Source: Alnus glutinosa
Taxonomy: Eukaryota > Streptophyta > Magnoliopsida > Fagales > Betulaceae
Direction: 5' to 3'
DNA length: 64,000 nt
NCBI RefSeq assembly: GCF_958979055.1
Contig: NC_084888.1
Span: 5,040,001 to 5,104,000, forward strand
Under the pieces are notes generated by a model. The model saw nothing but the letters and a program-made list of their open reading frames with translations. It had not been told where the DNA came from and ran no database searches. Shown here one piece after another: positions 36,437 through 48,897 of this stretch. A program made the translations under genes and the position numbers. How positions within the stretch are numbered: the stretch's first letter is position 1; each line of letters starts with the position of its first letter.

Positions 36437-39400
36437 TCAGAAATCATGTACGGGAAGCCAATTCAAGTTGATATCTTTTTCAGCCACCTCTACCTTTAGA
36501 TTAGTGAGGGAGTCCTTAATAGGCTCCCATAACTTGGCCCTCTCTTCATCACATGTCACAAGCTCCAACTGCTCAAGATCCAAAGTAGATGGTGGCAAAT
36601 GATTTCGCAATCTCAAGCACCCTTCCATGTGGAGCTCTTTCAAATCACGCAATTCACCAATGTATTTTGGCAATTTCCTAATGCTTAGGCAGTCAGATAT
36701 GTCAAGAATGCTTAACTTATGAAGGCTTCTGATTGACTCTGGCAACTCCTGCAGATCAGTACATGACTTAAGCCATAGCACTTCCAAATTTACCACATTT
36801 CCTATCTCTTCAGGCATGGCAGACAGCTTATGACAATTGGTGATGCTAAGTTTCTTAAGGGAGACAATATTACACAGCCCAGCAGGCAATTCAACAAGAT
36901 CATTGCAATAGTCCATGTTTATCTCCATTAGATTTGGCAATGCATCTGAAACCAGAATAGTACAGCTCCTAAAAGCCTCACCAATATTGCACATAAACAA
37001 GGATAGCTTCTTCAAACTCCTCAATCGTATTGGGGCCTTGCAAAGGGAAGGAATTGAAACCTTCTCTAATCTGATTTTCTTTAGATGGGGTACATACTCA
37101 AGTAGTTGAAAGTTACCTAACTCAGCATGAAAGAAACCATAATTCGTGACAATCAGAACCTTTAATTTATCCATTTTCTCCACAAACTCTGGTACCTTGT
37201 AATTCTTTGTTTGAAAATTCAGAACTAGAACCTCAACTTCGGATGGTTCGATATTGCACCAACTTGATGAGAACGTCTCATCTACAAACAATATCATACA
37301 TGTTGTGAAAGGGTGCCAAATACTATTTTATAAGTCACAGCATGTGTAAGGACGTGTGTGGGGATGTTTGAAAGTGAGAAAGATGAACTGACCAGTTGAA
37401 ATAGACAAGAGGCGTGCGCCGAGAGGTTGCTGCTTCTGTTCTGTCCACTTGGGAAGATTGTTTCCACTTATGTCCATGATCAGTCTTTTCCTTTGTTCTA
37501 TTGGCTCCTGGCTGCTCTGATGGATAGCTAGCTCTCTAAGAAGATCATGTTGCAAGACGAAGTCTTCACTGTAGTAGTTACCAACATCACTCGTATCTTT
37601 CCTGGAAAATAAGCAAAAATTAGATGCTTTCAAGAGATTCAAATTCTTTAGTCTTCCACATGAAATTTATTTCCATGACTATGCATCAAAATGAAGATTT
37701 TTATAACGTAGGTAAAAGAAATCAACACAATGAATAATTGAATATGTTTAAGATAATCAAACTAAAGCATCTATGAGATGAGCTGCATTAAGGTAAAGAT
37801 CATAGTGGAAATCCTCCATTAGTTCTAGCTGGTATAACTTTCATTCTTTCTATTAATTGGCTTTCCAAATGGATATTCATAGGGTAGTATGAAAAATAGT
37901 ACATTGACAATCAACTGGCCAAATAAGCTATAATATATTGTCAACTGCAATTTAAAGTTCATCAAGCTGTGAGACATTAGAATACTTTGGGCGTGTTTAC
38001 AGCAGCCACAAATATTACAAGAAAATCATGAAGACAGCAGCCTACAAGAAAATCACATGATACAAATAAAAAGCTGCCAGTATACCTTGCGACCACAAGA
38101 CTAGCAAGATTCCGGCTAGTGATTTCATGTAGTTTGGCAATGGCATCAATGCCTTCTTGATCTAGTTCGTATAATTCTGCCCACATATCAATGAGGGCAG
38201 CAACAGGGATCCTTTGGTCTTCCGGAAACAAACCTAGGTCTAGGAAACACTTCTTGATGACCTCATCATCCACGAAATCTAGGCTTTTCTTGAGACAACC
38301 AAGCAGATCTCTGTTAGAATCAAGGATAGAATGGCCACTAGACCATTTCTTCACCCAACTTTTCAAGACCTCTGTAGACTGCCCACAGAGTGATCTTCCA
38401 ATCACTTTAAGGGCCAGAGGGAACCCCCCACAGACCTTCAGTATCTGCAAATGTAGGCCACCAAATAAAATCAGTTATTGTTTAGAGGTTACAGGGGTAA
38501 TATTTGTATGTCTACTTTTTGGGGACAAATTGTATATAAGAAACAAAACAAGCAAGCACAAATGCATGCATAAGTATGCAAACATGATTTTGGCAGGTAG
38601 CCATGGTATTATGTACTTACTAAAACAAGCAATGGCATCATGTATTTTTTTCTCTCATATACATACATTTCCCAAAATGTACGATACAGATACCATTAAA
38701 CGTATTATTGGATTTCTGATGTAGAATGTTTGATGAACAGAGAAGAACAAAAACAGAAGCTATGAACTGTGCCAGAGACAAAGTCGAGAGAAGAGGAATT
38801 CTCTGAATTGTATTAATGAAAAGTAAAGAAAGAAACAAGAGCCTGCAGAATATATATTAGATTACAGAACTTGCTGTACTAGTATGCGAACTGTCTAAAC
38901 TAACTAACTAACAGCTGTCTATGCTAACAGAATTAAGCACGTGTCTGTACAAAAGGATCACATGTGAAAAATAAATCTAATACTCCCCCTCAAGATGGAC
39001 AATGGAGATCCACAATGTTCATCTTGGACAAAAGAGAATGAAAAGGAACATCTCCAAGGGACTTAATAAAGAGGTCTGCTAGCTGATTTGCAAAAGAAAC
39101 ATGAAGAGTCCAAATCAAACCCTTTTCAATTATTTCACGCACAATATGACAGTCTATCTCAATGTGCTTCGTGCATTCGTGGTAGACAGGATTGGCGGCG
39201 ATATGAATGGCAGTCTTGCTATCACAAAAGAGAAGAGCAGCTGAAGAATGATCAATCTAAAGGTCCTTAAGAAGACTACATAACCATGTAATCTCACAAG
39301 ACACATCAGCCATAGATCGGTATTCGGCTTCAGCTGAGGACCAAGATACCGTGTGTTACTTCTTAGATTTCCAGGATATTAAGGAAGATCCTAAGAAGAC

Positions 39401-42400
39401 ACAAAAACCAGTAATCGAGTGCCTGGTGTCAAGACATCCGGCCCAGTCTGAATCACAAAATGCTTTAATGTAACAAGTAGAAGATGCAGGGAAGAAAATG
39501 CCTTGACCAAGAGCAGACTTAACATATCTTAGAACTCGAAGAGATGCTGCCATATGGGGTTGTCTAGGAGATTGCATAAACTGGCCGAGTGTATGTACAG
39601 AATAGTCAAGTCTGGTTGAGTAGTGGTGAGATACAAAAGGTGACCAATTAATCTTTTATAGACAGTAGTATCTTCAAGTAATTCACCTTCACGAGCAGAA
39701 AACTTGGCATTTGGCTCCATGGGGAATTTAGTTGGTTTGACAGCTAACTGACCTGCATCCAAAAGAATTTCAAGAGCAAATTTCCTTTGGCAAAGAGCAA
39801 TGCCTGTACTGCTGCAGCAATCTCAAGACCAAAGAAAAATTTGAGAGGACCCAAGTCCTTAAGCTTGAAAATGAGTATTGAGAAATACAATGAAATCATT
39901 AATGACATGAGAATCACTGCTAGCCAACACTATATCATCAACATAGAAAAGTAAGGCAATAAAAGAAGAACCAAATTTCTTAGTAAACAATGAATAATCT
40001 GCCTTGGATTGAATAAAGCCATGTTGAACTAGAGTGGTTGAGAACTTGGAGAACCACTGCCGGGATGCTTGCTTCAAACCGTAAAGGAACTTATTTAATT
40101 TGCATACCCGAGTCTCCCCCTTACTAGCAAAACCAAGTGGCAATTGCATGTAAACCTCTTCATCCAATTCTCCATGCAGAAATGCATTATTCACATCGAG
40201 TTGATGAAGCTTCCAATTATGAATAGCAACCAAAGCAAGAAGACACCGAACAGTAGTCATCTTTGCAACTGGTGAAAAAGTCTCAAAATAATCCAATCCT
40301 TCACATTGAGTGAAACCCTTAGCAACTAGATGGGCTTTATACCGTTCAATCGAGCCATCTGCCTGATGCTTAATCTTGTACACCCATTTACAACCAATGG
40401 GTGTTTTTCCGGGAGGCAAATGAGTAAGAGTCCAAGTTTGATTAGACTCTAAAGCATCTATTTCAGATTTCATTGTTTCACGCCAACAAGTAAGCTTGAC
40501 CGCTTGATGAAAGAATTGAGGCTCAACGGAAGTGGAAATTGAAAGGGCAAAGTGTTTATGAGCGGGTGATAGCCTAGAATGTGATAAAACAGAAGAAAGA
40601 CTATAAGGATTACCTAAATCAGACTGATCTGCAGCCAAAGAAGAGGATGGCAGGGTAGTAGAGTGAGAAGAGTCCACCAATTGACAGTGATATTCATGTA
40701 AGTAATTTGGTTTATGTCTAACTCTGGAAGACTTTTGAGGAGGAATCATAGGAACATCAGAATTAGAGGAAGAATGATGATCAATATCAGAAACAGAAAC
40801 ATGATTAGAAGGATTAACAGAAACTGGAGCAGAACTAGTAGGATTGTCACTACTAGAAATAGGAACTGAACTAGTAGGAGTGTCACTGCTAGAAGTAGGA
40901 ACTATAGGAGAAGGAATGAGGGGATCACAATCAGAATCAGATATAGAAAAAGGTAAGACAAAACTATGTATAAGAGGGAAATCATCATTAGAAGCAAGAG
41001 GATAAGTGGTTGTTTTGTATGGAAAAATATCTTCATGAAAAATGACATCTCGGAAAACAAGAATCGATTTACTAGAAAGATCAAAAACCTTGTAACCCTT
41101 GATGCCAAAAGGATAACCAATGAAGATACATGATTTGGCCTGAGAGGCAAACTTAGTACGGTGATGAGATAAAGTGGAGACAAAACAAAGACAACCAAAT
41201 ACCTGAAAATGTGAAAAAGAAGGAGGGCTATGAAATAATTTCTCAAAAGGAGAAATATTGGATAAAATTGGTGTAGGGATTCAGTTTATGATGTAAATAG
41301 CAGATAGAACACACTCACCCCAAAAAGGTAAAGGCAAATGTGCTTGAAAACGTAAGGATCGAACAACATTCAAAATGTGTTGGTGTTTCCTCTCGACAAC
41401 AGAATTTTGTTGAGGTGTTTCAACATAACTCAACTGATGGATTACTCCTTTAGAGTTGAAAAATTCTGTCATTTGAAATTCAACACCATTATCACTACGA
41501 ATGCATTTGATCTTACATTGAAATTGAGATCAACATATTGAAAGAAAGAACAAAGCAAAGAATGAGTTTGACCTTTATTATTCATCAAATGTAACCATGT
41601 AAATCGAGTATAATCGTCTACAATGGTAAGAAAGTACTTAGCACCTGTAAGAGATGCAGTAGAAAAAGGGCCCCAAATGTCACAATGGACAATTTCAAAA
41701 GGGTGACTTTAAACAGAATTACTAATAGGAAAAGCTAAACGGTGTTGCTTAGCTAATGGAGAAGTAAGACAACACTTATTTGAATCAAAGAAATTTGAGA
41801 ATCTTGGCTACTAAGGATCTTCAAACGAGCATCTGAGAGATGGCCTAGCCGAGAATGCCATGTGCTAAGAGAAACTGTAGAAGCAAAAAAACTGTGAATT
41901 GGCAGATTATTAGAGAAGTGTAAAGGAGTGACGAGGTCTATCCTTCTGCTTAGAAATGAGGCAGTCTGGCTGATCAAGTCGTTTGATGAGTTAGTTTCGA
42001 TACAAGATTCTAGAGTTTTTTGGAATCAATCCGTTGCTGGCTTCCCTCGTATTCTTGGACAGCAATGTTCTAATAGGCATGGCTTTTTCCTGCTTGTAGA
42101 AGAATATGAGGGCAGGAAGAAAAGTGGCTCCATTTTAGTGCCGAAAGGGAGATACGGTGAGGGTTGGGAGCGGTTTGAGTTGGAGCTACGCTTAGCCATT
42201 AGTCATCTTCAAGCGGATCAGTCCAGGGTCACGAAGCAGTCTAGTGCACCGATAGTCCCACTAGCTGGAACCAAATCGGAGACAAGGAGGAGTTTTGCAA
42301 AGGTATTAACGTCGTCTCTGCCAGTGAGTGAAGAGCCTTTTGGTCCTTCCAGTCAGCCCTTAGCAAGAATTCCAAGGTGGTTGGAAGCTTCTAAAGAAAC

Positions 42401-44964
42401 AGGGAAGAACAAGACCCAGTTCCAGGTGCAGGTTCCGTTTAAGGACTTTCGTGCTCATGCAAAGGCTCCTGAGATTCCAGCTCATGCTTCGTCGGTTCTT
42501 CCTTCGAAGGCAGCGCACGATAGCCGAACCAGAGAAATATTTCCGGTGAAGGCCTTGGAGAAGAACTCAGCTCCGGTGTCTCGCGCATTGGGAAGGTCGC
42601 ATGTTTCATTCCCAAGGAGAGAAGCGGCTGGGTCTGCCAACACGTCTGCCTCTGCATCACGCAATGTCTTTTCTGATGATAGGCTAGGTGTCCGTAGGTT
42701 AAGGGAGTCGTTGGCAGATCTGCATGAGGAGATAGGTCATTGTCTAACGGATTTACTCTTGCTGGAGGAAGGACCCCTGGATATCAAACAGAAGCACTTT
42801 GCTTCTCACGCTTTTCCTAAGACCCAGCAGGTTTCTATGGGTTCCAAGGTTACCCGGCCCATCTCCAAAAAATCAGTGAGTACCTCTTCGGTCTTAAATT
42901 CTTCTGAGGCGGCCCATGTTTCTAAAGGTAAAGCCCCTCTGGGTTTTCCCATCAAAAAGCCCAAGGTTACTGTTAACGTTAAAGCTGGATCATGCCTAAG
43001 GCCCATTCCGACTCCCTTGTTTTCTATGCATGCTGGAGCTTCTACATCCGCAGCACATCAGGTGCGTAAAGACATGGGTTCCGGCGTTTCTATTTATGGG
43101 TCTGGTTCAAATCATTCCAGCCGTGTTTATCAACGTGTTTATCAACGTTGGAAGTTTGGAATCTCTAAGGCTGTTTGGACAAGAAAACAGGGACAGCTCC
43201 CGGTTGTGGGTCAGAGCTTGAGGTCTGAGAAATCAGAAAATTCTCTTCGGCTGAATCTTCCTGAGGTGGTGACGTGTGGCGGAGAAGGAGAAGTTGAGGC
43301 AGCAGCTCTTCAGGTGGACGGTGGCTCTTTGTTTGTTAACAAAACTACCGAAGTGGGGGAGCAGGTTTCGGAAGTCTTGCCTGATCTTTTGGTTTCCGGC
43401 TGCCCATGTAATGAGATGGATGTTCCTGCTGTGGGCACAAGCTCAGTGACTAAGGTGCTGGAAAATAATAATATGCAGATGGTGATATGTGAACCTGTTT
43501 TAGTGGGATATCAAGTAGAGAGCTGCCTCCGGGAAGATTCAGGTGTAACTGAGGAGGGAGAAGCTCTCGTTGACAGTGATGCACAGGATTTTAGAAGCGG
43601 CCTCCTGTTAGAACTAGAAGTAAATAATTCTAACGAGGAGGGGGAGAGTGGTGCACCGCTGGAAATCACACCTTTGGCAGCGAAAGGGGGAGAAAAGCAC
43701 AGGGTATCACCTAGATGGGTGGTGGAAAAAGTTATGAGCTGTTATCAATCTATCGGGTTATCTTGCGAAGGGTTTGAGGAGAAGAGGAATTCTCTAAATT
43801 GTGTTAGTGAAAAGTAAAGAAAGAAACAAGAGTCTGCAGAATATATATTAGATTACAGAACTTGCTGTGCAAGTATGCGAACTGTCTAAGCTAACTAACT
43901 AACAGCTGTCTATGCTAACAGAATTAAGCACGTGTCTGTACAAAAGGAACACATGTGAAAAATAAATCTAATACGTATTTCATACATATATATCATAGAC
44001 TGACAAAGTACCTTTTTGATATCTTTATCTCGAATCAAAGAGCTTCCATCCTGCAGGGCTGCTGAGTGACGAAAAAGAGTCATTGCATCTTCATCATTTA
44101 ATGGTTGTAACTTATACGTAAAGCTAAATCTTGGAAATGCAGTTCTTGAAGTCGCAAGAATCTTGTAGTTTGGCATATTAAACTCAAACTTCTCAAGAAG
44201 GGATTCTGATCCAGACCAGACATCATCCAGGATCAACAATATAGAGCCTTCAATTTGATTCAGCAGTTGCTCCAGCTGGTTGATTGCATCTTCATCAGTC
44301 TGAAACTCAGGCACCTGATCATTACCCTTATGACGGAATAGTTTCTCTACAATGACCTTCAGGTTTGGCGTTTTTGAGACGAGGACGAAGAAAATATTCT
44401 CGAACTTGCCTATCCAAATACAATGTAGTTAGAAAGCTGCCACCAAAATCCCAGTTCATGTCTGATAACATTTGCACACAGGATATATAAAACGGCGAAG
44501 TCATAAGAAGGGAAGTACGAAACCCAATCCCAACAAAGAGTAAGAAATAACAAGCAAATTCTGAAACAATGCCACCAATTATATTGATATGAAAATTGCT
44601 TGTTCATTTCTTTTCTTTTGCTACTCTTCTGTGGCAGTAATTCCAATGTACTATACGTTTCAAAAACACAAAAATGACTGTCGAAAGAGCAAATCCAAAG
44701 AGAATGAACCTGAATTAGACACGATCTATTACTTATCAAAAAATTAGACACAGATCTATTTCTAACTATCTTTCAATCACATGCTTGCAGAAATTTGAGT
44801 CCTCAACGCGAATGCAACCCCATTCATTTAAGTCAAACCCAAAAATTTAACATTCTATGTAATTTGCTTTTTGTAACACCAAAGGGTTTACTCTTTAAAA
44901 GGATCCACATCCTAGTTTAGAGATTGAGAATAATATTACCTAAAGCACTTGCCTATTAGGAAGT

Positions 44965-44997
<33 letters not shown>

Positions 44998-45606
44998 TTG
45001 AATTTGTGATGAACTACCTTTAATTTCCTCATCCTGACAGAGCATTTTCACCAATGTGGTCTTCCCGCATCCTCCAGGAGCAGTCAAGACAAGCAACGAC
45101 ACCTTCTCCTTCAGCAGCTGCATCTTCAACTCCTTCATATGCACATCCAATCCAACAATAAAACCAGGGGGTCGGGGAACCGCGCATGACAGTGATGACA
45201 ACCCACCATAACTCACGCCCAAACTATTCTGACGGATAGCATTCACCCCCGCCAAAGTCTCAACCTGAAAGAACCTGTCAATGTCCTCTTTCAACTCGTG
45301 GAGTTTGCTCAAGTACTGGGATTTCTTGCGGCAGTTCCACCAACTGATTTTCGAGCACTTCAAAACGAGCTCCTTTCCCTTATTCATTTCTTCGATCAAC
45401 CTCTTTACGTCCTCTTCTCGGCGACCCACTTGTCTGTTTAAACATCCTATCTCTTCAACCAATGGCTTGACAGAATCTAGCGTGGATTTGAGGCGTTTGA
45501 GAATGGATTTGAACATACGGGCTTCCTTTACCGCGACCTGAACTGTTCCAGACAACAGTGAAAATGCCTCTCCCAGAGCAGCCCCTCCAATCAATCCTGC
45601 TGCCAT
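36437..45606 (-). CDS. NRG1: NRG1-type helper NLR, copy D (chimeric, retrotransposon in intron 2)
   Basis: Fourth array member. Exons in transcript order: 45606-45018, 44409-44012, 38444-38086, 37601-37393, 37281-36437; GT-AG, phases as in the other copies; about 799 aa with no stop or frameshift. P-loop GGCGKTT near 178, [37 protein letters not shown] and QHD near 466 are intact. The RPW8 exon resembles C, including the missing linker codons, and has a further four-codon loss after AALG. From the P-loop region onward the gene resembles E; the LRR exons of D and E differ at only about eight residues. Intron 2 spans 5,567 bases because of a copia insertion, so correct splicing is plausible but unproven. 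Confidence 0.9.
38706..38982 (-). repeat. 3' LTR of the copia element, full length
   Basis: Direct repeat partner of 43779-43973. The inner edge is set by the adjacent purine tract on the - strand, the outer edge by the CGTAT duplication. Confidence 0.85.
39020..41980 (-). pseudogene. pol: Copia pol remnant: pre-integrase, integrase, reverse transcriptase, RNase H
   Basis: Reading right to left: [13 protein letters not shown] (GAG-pre-integrase, about 41840), an integrase stretch with [14 protein letters not shown] (about 41410), a serine-rich linker, a reverse transcriptase with [29 protein letters not shown] and FYVDDIV (about 40390-39920), then CDSDWAGC of RNase H (about 39440). At least one stop (in the integrase after YIIN, near 41278) and several frameshifts break it, one just after the reverse transcriptase near 39865. 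The N-terminal gag and protease are missing. It cannot encode a working polyprotein. Confidence 0.9.
41928..43817 (+). CDS. Captured open reading frame inside the copia element, function unknown
   Basis: A 629-codon open frame on the strand opposite to the retrotransposon genes. There is no ATG near its 5' end (the frame opens at a GTG), and its last dozen codons run into the truncated LTR, so it is a fragment and not a whole gene. The N-terminal part ([12 protein letters not shown]..., then [20 protein letters not shown]) and the C-terminal SPRWVVEKV...[10 protein letters not shown] resemble what I remember of hypothetical plant proteins associated with LINE first ORFs. That is recollection, not a search result. 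The middle is serine, alanine and proline-rich and looks disordered. Base composition is higher in GC than the flanks. Gene or transposon origin and expression are open. Confidence 0.5.
   Translation: MTRSILLLRNEAVWLIKSFDELVSIQDSRVFWNQSVAGFPRILGQQCSNRHGFFLLVEEYEGRKKSGSILVPKGRYGEGWERFELELRLAISHLQADQSRVTKQSSAPIVPLAGTKSETRRSFAKVLTSSLPVSEEPFGPSSQPLARIPRWLEASKETGKNKTQFQVQVPFKDFRAHAKAPEIPAHASSVLPSKAAHDSRTREIFPVKALEKNSAPVSRALGRSHVSFPRREAAGSANTSASASRNVFSDDRLGVRRLRESLADLHEEIGHCLTDLLLLEEGPLDIKQKHFASHAFPKTQQVSMGSKVTRPISKKSVSTSSVLNSSEAAHVSKGKAPLGFPIKKPKVTVNVKAGSCLRPIPTPLFSMHAGASTSAAHQVRKDMGSGVSIYGSGSNHSSRVYQRVYQRWKFGISKAVWTRKQGQLPVVGQSLRSEKSENSLRLNLPEVVTCGGEGEVEAAALQVDGGSLFVNKTTEVGEQVSEVLPDLLVSGCPCNEMDVPAVGTSSVTKVLENNNMQMVICEPVLVGYQVESCLREDSGVTEEGEALVDSDAQDFRSGLLLELEVNNSNEEGESGAPLEITPLAAKGGEKHRVSPRWVVEKVMSCYQSIGLSCEGFEEKRNSLNCVSEK
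43779..43973 (-). repeat. 5' LTR of the copia element, truncated on its inner side
   Basis: Matches positions 38787-38982 of the left LTR. The inner 81 bases (the U5 side in element orientation) and the following primer-binding site are missing. The junction shows short shared sequence (gagaagagg). Confidence 0.85.
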
Positions 45607-46139
45607 TACTTTGCTTGGCCAACAAACCCAAAAGCTCCAATATGGGGAAAAGAAAAGAAAGCAAAGATTTTGTACCCAATTTATCCGGTACCCAAGAAAA
45701 AAAAGGCATCTGTCTCCTCAACTATGCCAACAAAAAAAAAAAAAAAAAAGGTGGAAACCGATTTTTGTCTCAAATTCTTCCATTTCTTCACAGTTTCCTT
45801 ATACGTGCTGATGAGGAAACGGGACAGAAGAGAGAAGACCCAAACTTACGGAATTTGAGATGAAGAAGAATAAATGCGACTTAGCTATATGGAATCGAGA
45901 ATGAATGTAACTGTCATCACATGAACCCCGAAGTTTCCGAGTTTGAGTGCATGCGCATTGACTTCGAGTCTTCGACGAAGAAGCGAAGCAACCGCGTTTA
46001 TTTGGAACAACAATTATTGTCCAACGTCCGTGCATACCTCACCACTACCACATCTTAACTCTTAACGCCGTCGACTTTGGAAGCTTGATCATTCTCCAAA
46101 ATCTCGGGTGGCTTTGGGAAAGGTCGTTGAGTTGAGTTG

Positions 46140-46186
<47 letters not shown>

Positions 46187-46223
46187 CTTTTTCTTTTTAG
46201 CGATTGCAAGAAGTGATTGTTGT

Positions 46224-47009
46224 CTTAGAGGAAGAAGTCCTTCTTCTCTATAGGACTTCACTGGTTTTTGTGCCATGGGAGGAAGCTTCAAGCTTCCCTC
46301 CCCCATCTTTTTGTACCAACCGCCTCCTTGGAGGCTCCTCTTCCCTTCCCAACAAACCAGTAGTCTCATTTTTTTCACCGTGTTTTTGTGCGATTTTTGA
46401 GAGGGTTGTTAAGTCGAAATCTTTGAATCTAGATTTACGCCTCTCTCTCCATTATCTCACAACACAGGCCTCGCCATTGAGTTCGCCGGACTCCTCTGAG
46501 TCTTCCGCTGGCCAGTGTGCCTCCAACTGACCCCGGCTCCTCGGCACGTGGCTCGCACTCGCCAAAATCTGTTCTAGCGCGTGGCGGTCACTCGCCATCT
46601 CCTTGTCTTCTTCCCACCTCGACTGGTGGCGTCTTTTGATGGATCTGATGTTGTCTTGATTGCAGCACCCCTTCCCTTCTCCTAACCGGATCTCTGTTGT
46701 TGAGTTTTATTATTGTCTTGTTTTTTGTTTTTTTAGGTTAGATTTTGCAGTTTGCTTGTTGCAATGTTCAAGGATTATTGGTTTTTATGGCTTTTTAGCT
46801 TAGATCTCCCATCTCTTGGATTTTTAGTGAGCTTCATTGCAAATAGAGGTTCTTTATTGTTGTACTTGTTATCCTTGTATTTGTTTTGGTAGGCTTCAAA
46901 GTCAGTTTTCTGGCTTTGTATTTAAGGAATCTTTTTAGAAAGTCTTTTTGTTCACTATAAGGATTTTGTTTGAATGAAAATGGAATTTATGTTAAAAAAA
47001 AAAAAAAAA
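46224..47009 (+). mobile_element. 5'-truncated LINE-like insertion with poly-A tail
   Basis: The 13-base direct repeat aagtgattgttgt occurs at 46211-46223 and 47010-47022. The insert ends in about 17 A residues. The homologous C-D position (near 33325) is uninterrupted. A 108-codon ORF at its left has no recognisable domain. Target duplication length, poly-A and 5' truncation fit a LINE (or LINE-mobilised RNA). Confidence 0.75.
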
Positions 47010-47820
47010 AAGTGATTGTTGTAATATAAAGTAAAAATAATTTTTATAGAAAAGTAAAAAAAAATTTGTATGGTAGTAAATTTTGTTATTTAAATAGTAA
47101 TAAAAAAATTATTGATGTGATATAAAAATTGAAAAAAGTTATAATATTTTGAAGTTTATTGTTTTTTAGAAAAGTGAAAATAAATGAGGGGAATGGGGTG
47201 TTGGTTACGAAACACCCCCTACTCTCATGTCTCACCGTCTCTCTTCTCTAAATTCATTGTTAAATATGTGAGTTTATTAAGATGCATATATATATAAGAA
47301 TAAAAAAACCAAACTTATTTTTTAAAAAAAATTTCTTAGAAATTAGTTTATAGAAAATTTCATGCAAATCTGTATTTAAAAGTAATATGTCCTTAAGAAT
47401 GTGGGAAATATAAATATTTTTTTTAAAAGTATGTGCTTGTCATATGTTTTTTTAATCATATATGTTTAGTGTCATTTTTTTGCACTTTTTTTTTTTTTTT
47501 GCAAATCTACCATTAAATTTGAGAAACTCACCCGTGATCCTGCAGATTAGATTCAATGGTGAATTTGAACATCTTTTATAGGAAAATGGACAAGAGATAT
47601 GGAAGAAAATTAAACTAAGCATTTCTCTTTTGTAGTAGCTTCAAAAATGACACATATACTTTTAGAAGCTAATTTCTAAGAATTTCCTAAAAAAAAAATA
47701 GTGTTCTTTTTTTCTTTTCTTTTTTTCGTGGCAATAACTACCAAGCGTCATACAAGGATGCAAGTATGTTTGATGTTCTCGTTTGTTAATGGTTTTTGAA
47801 ATAATACCTTTTAATTTTGA

Positions 47821-48340
47821 AAAAAAATCATATTTAACTCCTAAGTTTTTATTTGATTTGAATTTAGTCATGGAGTTTCAATTTTAAGAATAAAATCCTT
47901 AAGTTTTATTCAAGTTTTAAATTGATTCCTTTATCATTTTACTGTCAAAGTTAATGATTTTATATTTGTTACATGTGTCTCATTTGACACGCTAGGGTCT
48001 ATCTCAGTATCAAAGTTAATAGTTTTCCTCTAACGCTATAAATCTAGAAGATTAAGACGACAAAGATGATTTTTGTTTTGGAAGTTGGAGTTGGGGTCTT
48101 TTGTTTTTGTTTTTGTTTTTTTTTTTATTATTATTATTTTTATTTTTTATGGATGATTTGACACTTAATGATATAACATTGAGATACATGTGATATATGA
48201 CAAACCATTCATTTGGACAGAAAAATGATAAAGGGACCTATTTAAAATTAGAGCAAAATCTAAGGACCTTATTCTTGAAATTAGAACTCAATGACTAAAT
48301 TCAAATCAGATAAAAACTTAGGGGTTAAATATGATTTTTT
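47821..48340. mobile_element. Inverted-repeat element (D-E copy)
   Basis: Orthologous within the duplication to 34126-34618, with the same arms (atcatatttaactcctaag and its inverse). Confidence 0.65.
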
Positions 48341-48449
48341 TTTTCTTATTTTTTTTTTTAAAAAAAAGAACCTTCTAAATTTTGTGTCATATTAAAATAC
48401 TTTTTTAAACTAAAAAAACATTTTTTTAAAATCATTATCATACATATCC

Positions 48450-48866
48450 GGGTTAAATACCTTACACATCCTTGTGGTTTAAAAACTTTATTTTTTGCCC
48501 TATTAGTTTTTATTTTTTTCATAGGTGGTACTTGTGTTATAAGAAAAGACGGAGATGGTACCTCCATATATTTTTCCGTCCAAAACTGACTGATTTTAAC
48601 GTCAGCAACACGTGGCATCATTAAAATTGCAATACATGGCCCTCATTTTTTTTTAAAAAAATAAAATAAAATAAAAAAAATTGTAGGGGTGGTTCAGCCA
48701 CCCCCAATGGCGAAATTTTATTTATTTATTTATTTATTTTGACTTTGGACCTTGGAGGTGGCCCAAAGGCCTTAGAGGTGGTTCGACCAACCCTAAAACT
48801 GGCCTTGAAGGTGGTTCAGATACCTCTACAATTTTTTATTTTTTTATTTTTAAAAAAAGAAAATTG

Positions 48867-48897
<31 letters not shown>

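Larger units (their letters stand above)
38706..43973 (-). mobile_element. Rearranged Ty1/copia retrotransposon in intron 2 of copy D
   Basis: Flanked by a 5-bp target duplication CGTAT (38701-38705 and 43974-43978). The pol genes run on the - strand, so the 3' LTR is on the left. A CCCCCTC polypurine-tract complement follows the left LTR at 38985. The left LTR is 277 bases; the right LTR keeps only its outer 195. Leader, primer-binding site, gag and protease are absent, replaced by a 1.8-kb foreign segment on the + strand. By eye the LTRs differ at eight positions over about 190 aligned bases. The outer tips are TATTGG and CTAATA, where TG...CA would be canonical. Confidence 0.9.

Noticed and set aside
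40902..41246. 114-codon hydrophobic - strand ORF
   Set aside because: It is an out-of-frame reading of the copia integrase-to-RT linker region.
36437..45606. Copy D as a pseudogene broken by the retrotransposon
   Set aside because: The insertion is entirely in intron 2; all exon junctions and frames are intact.
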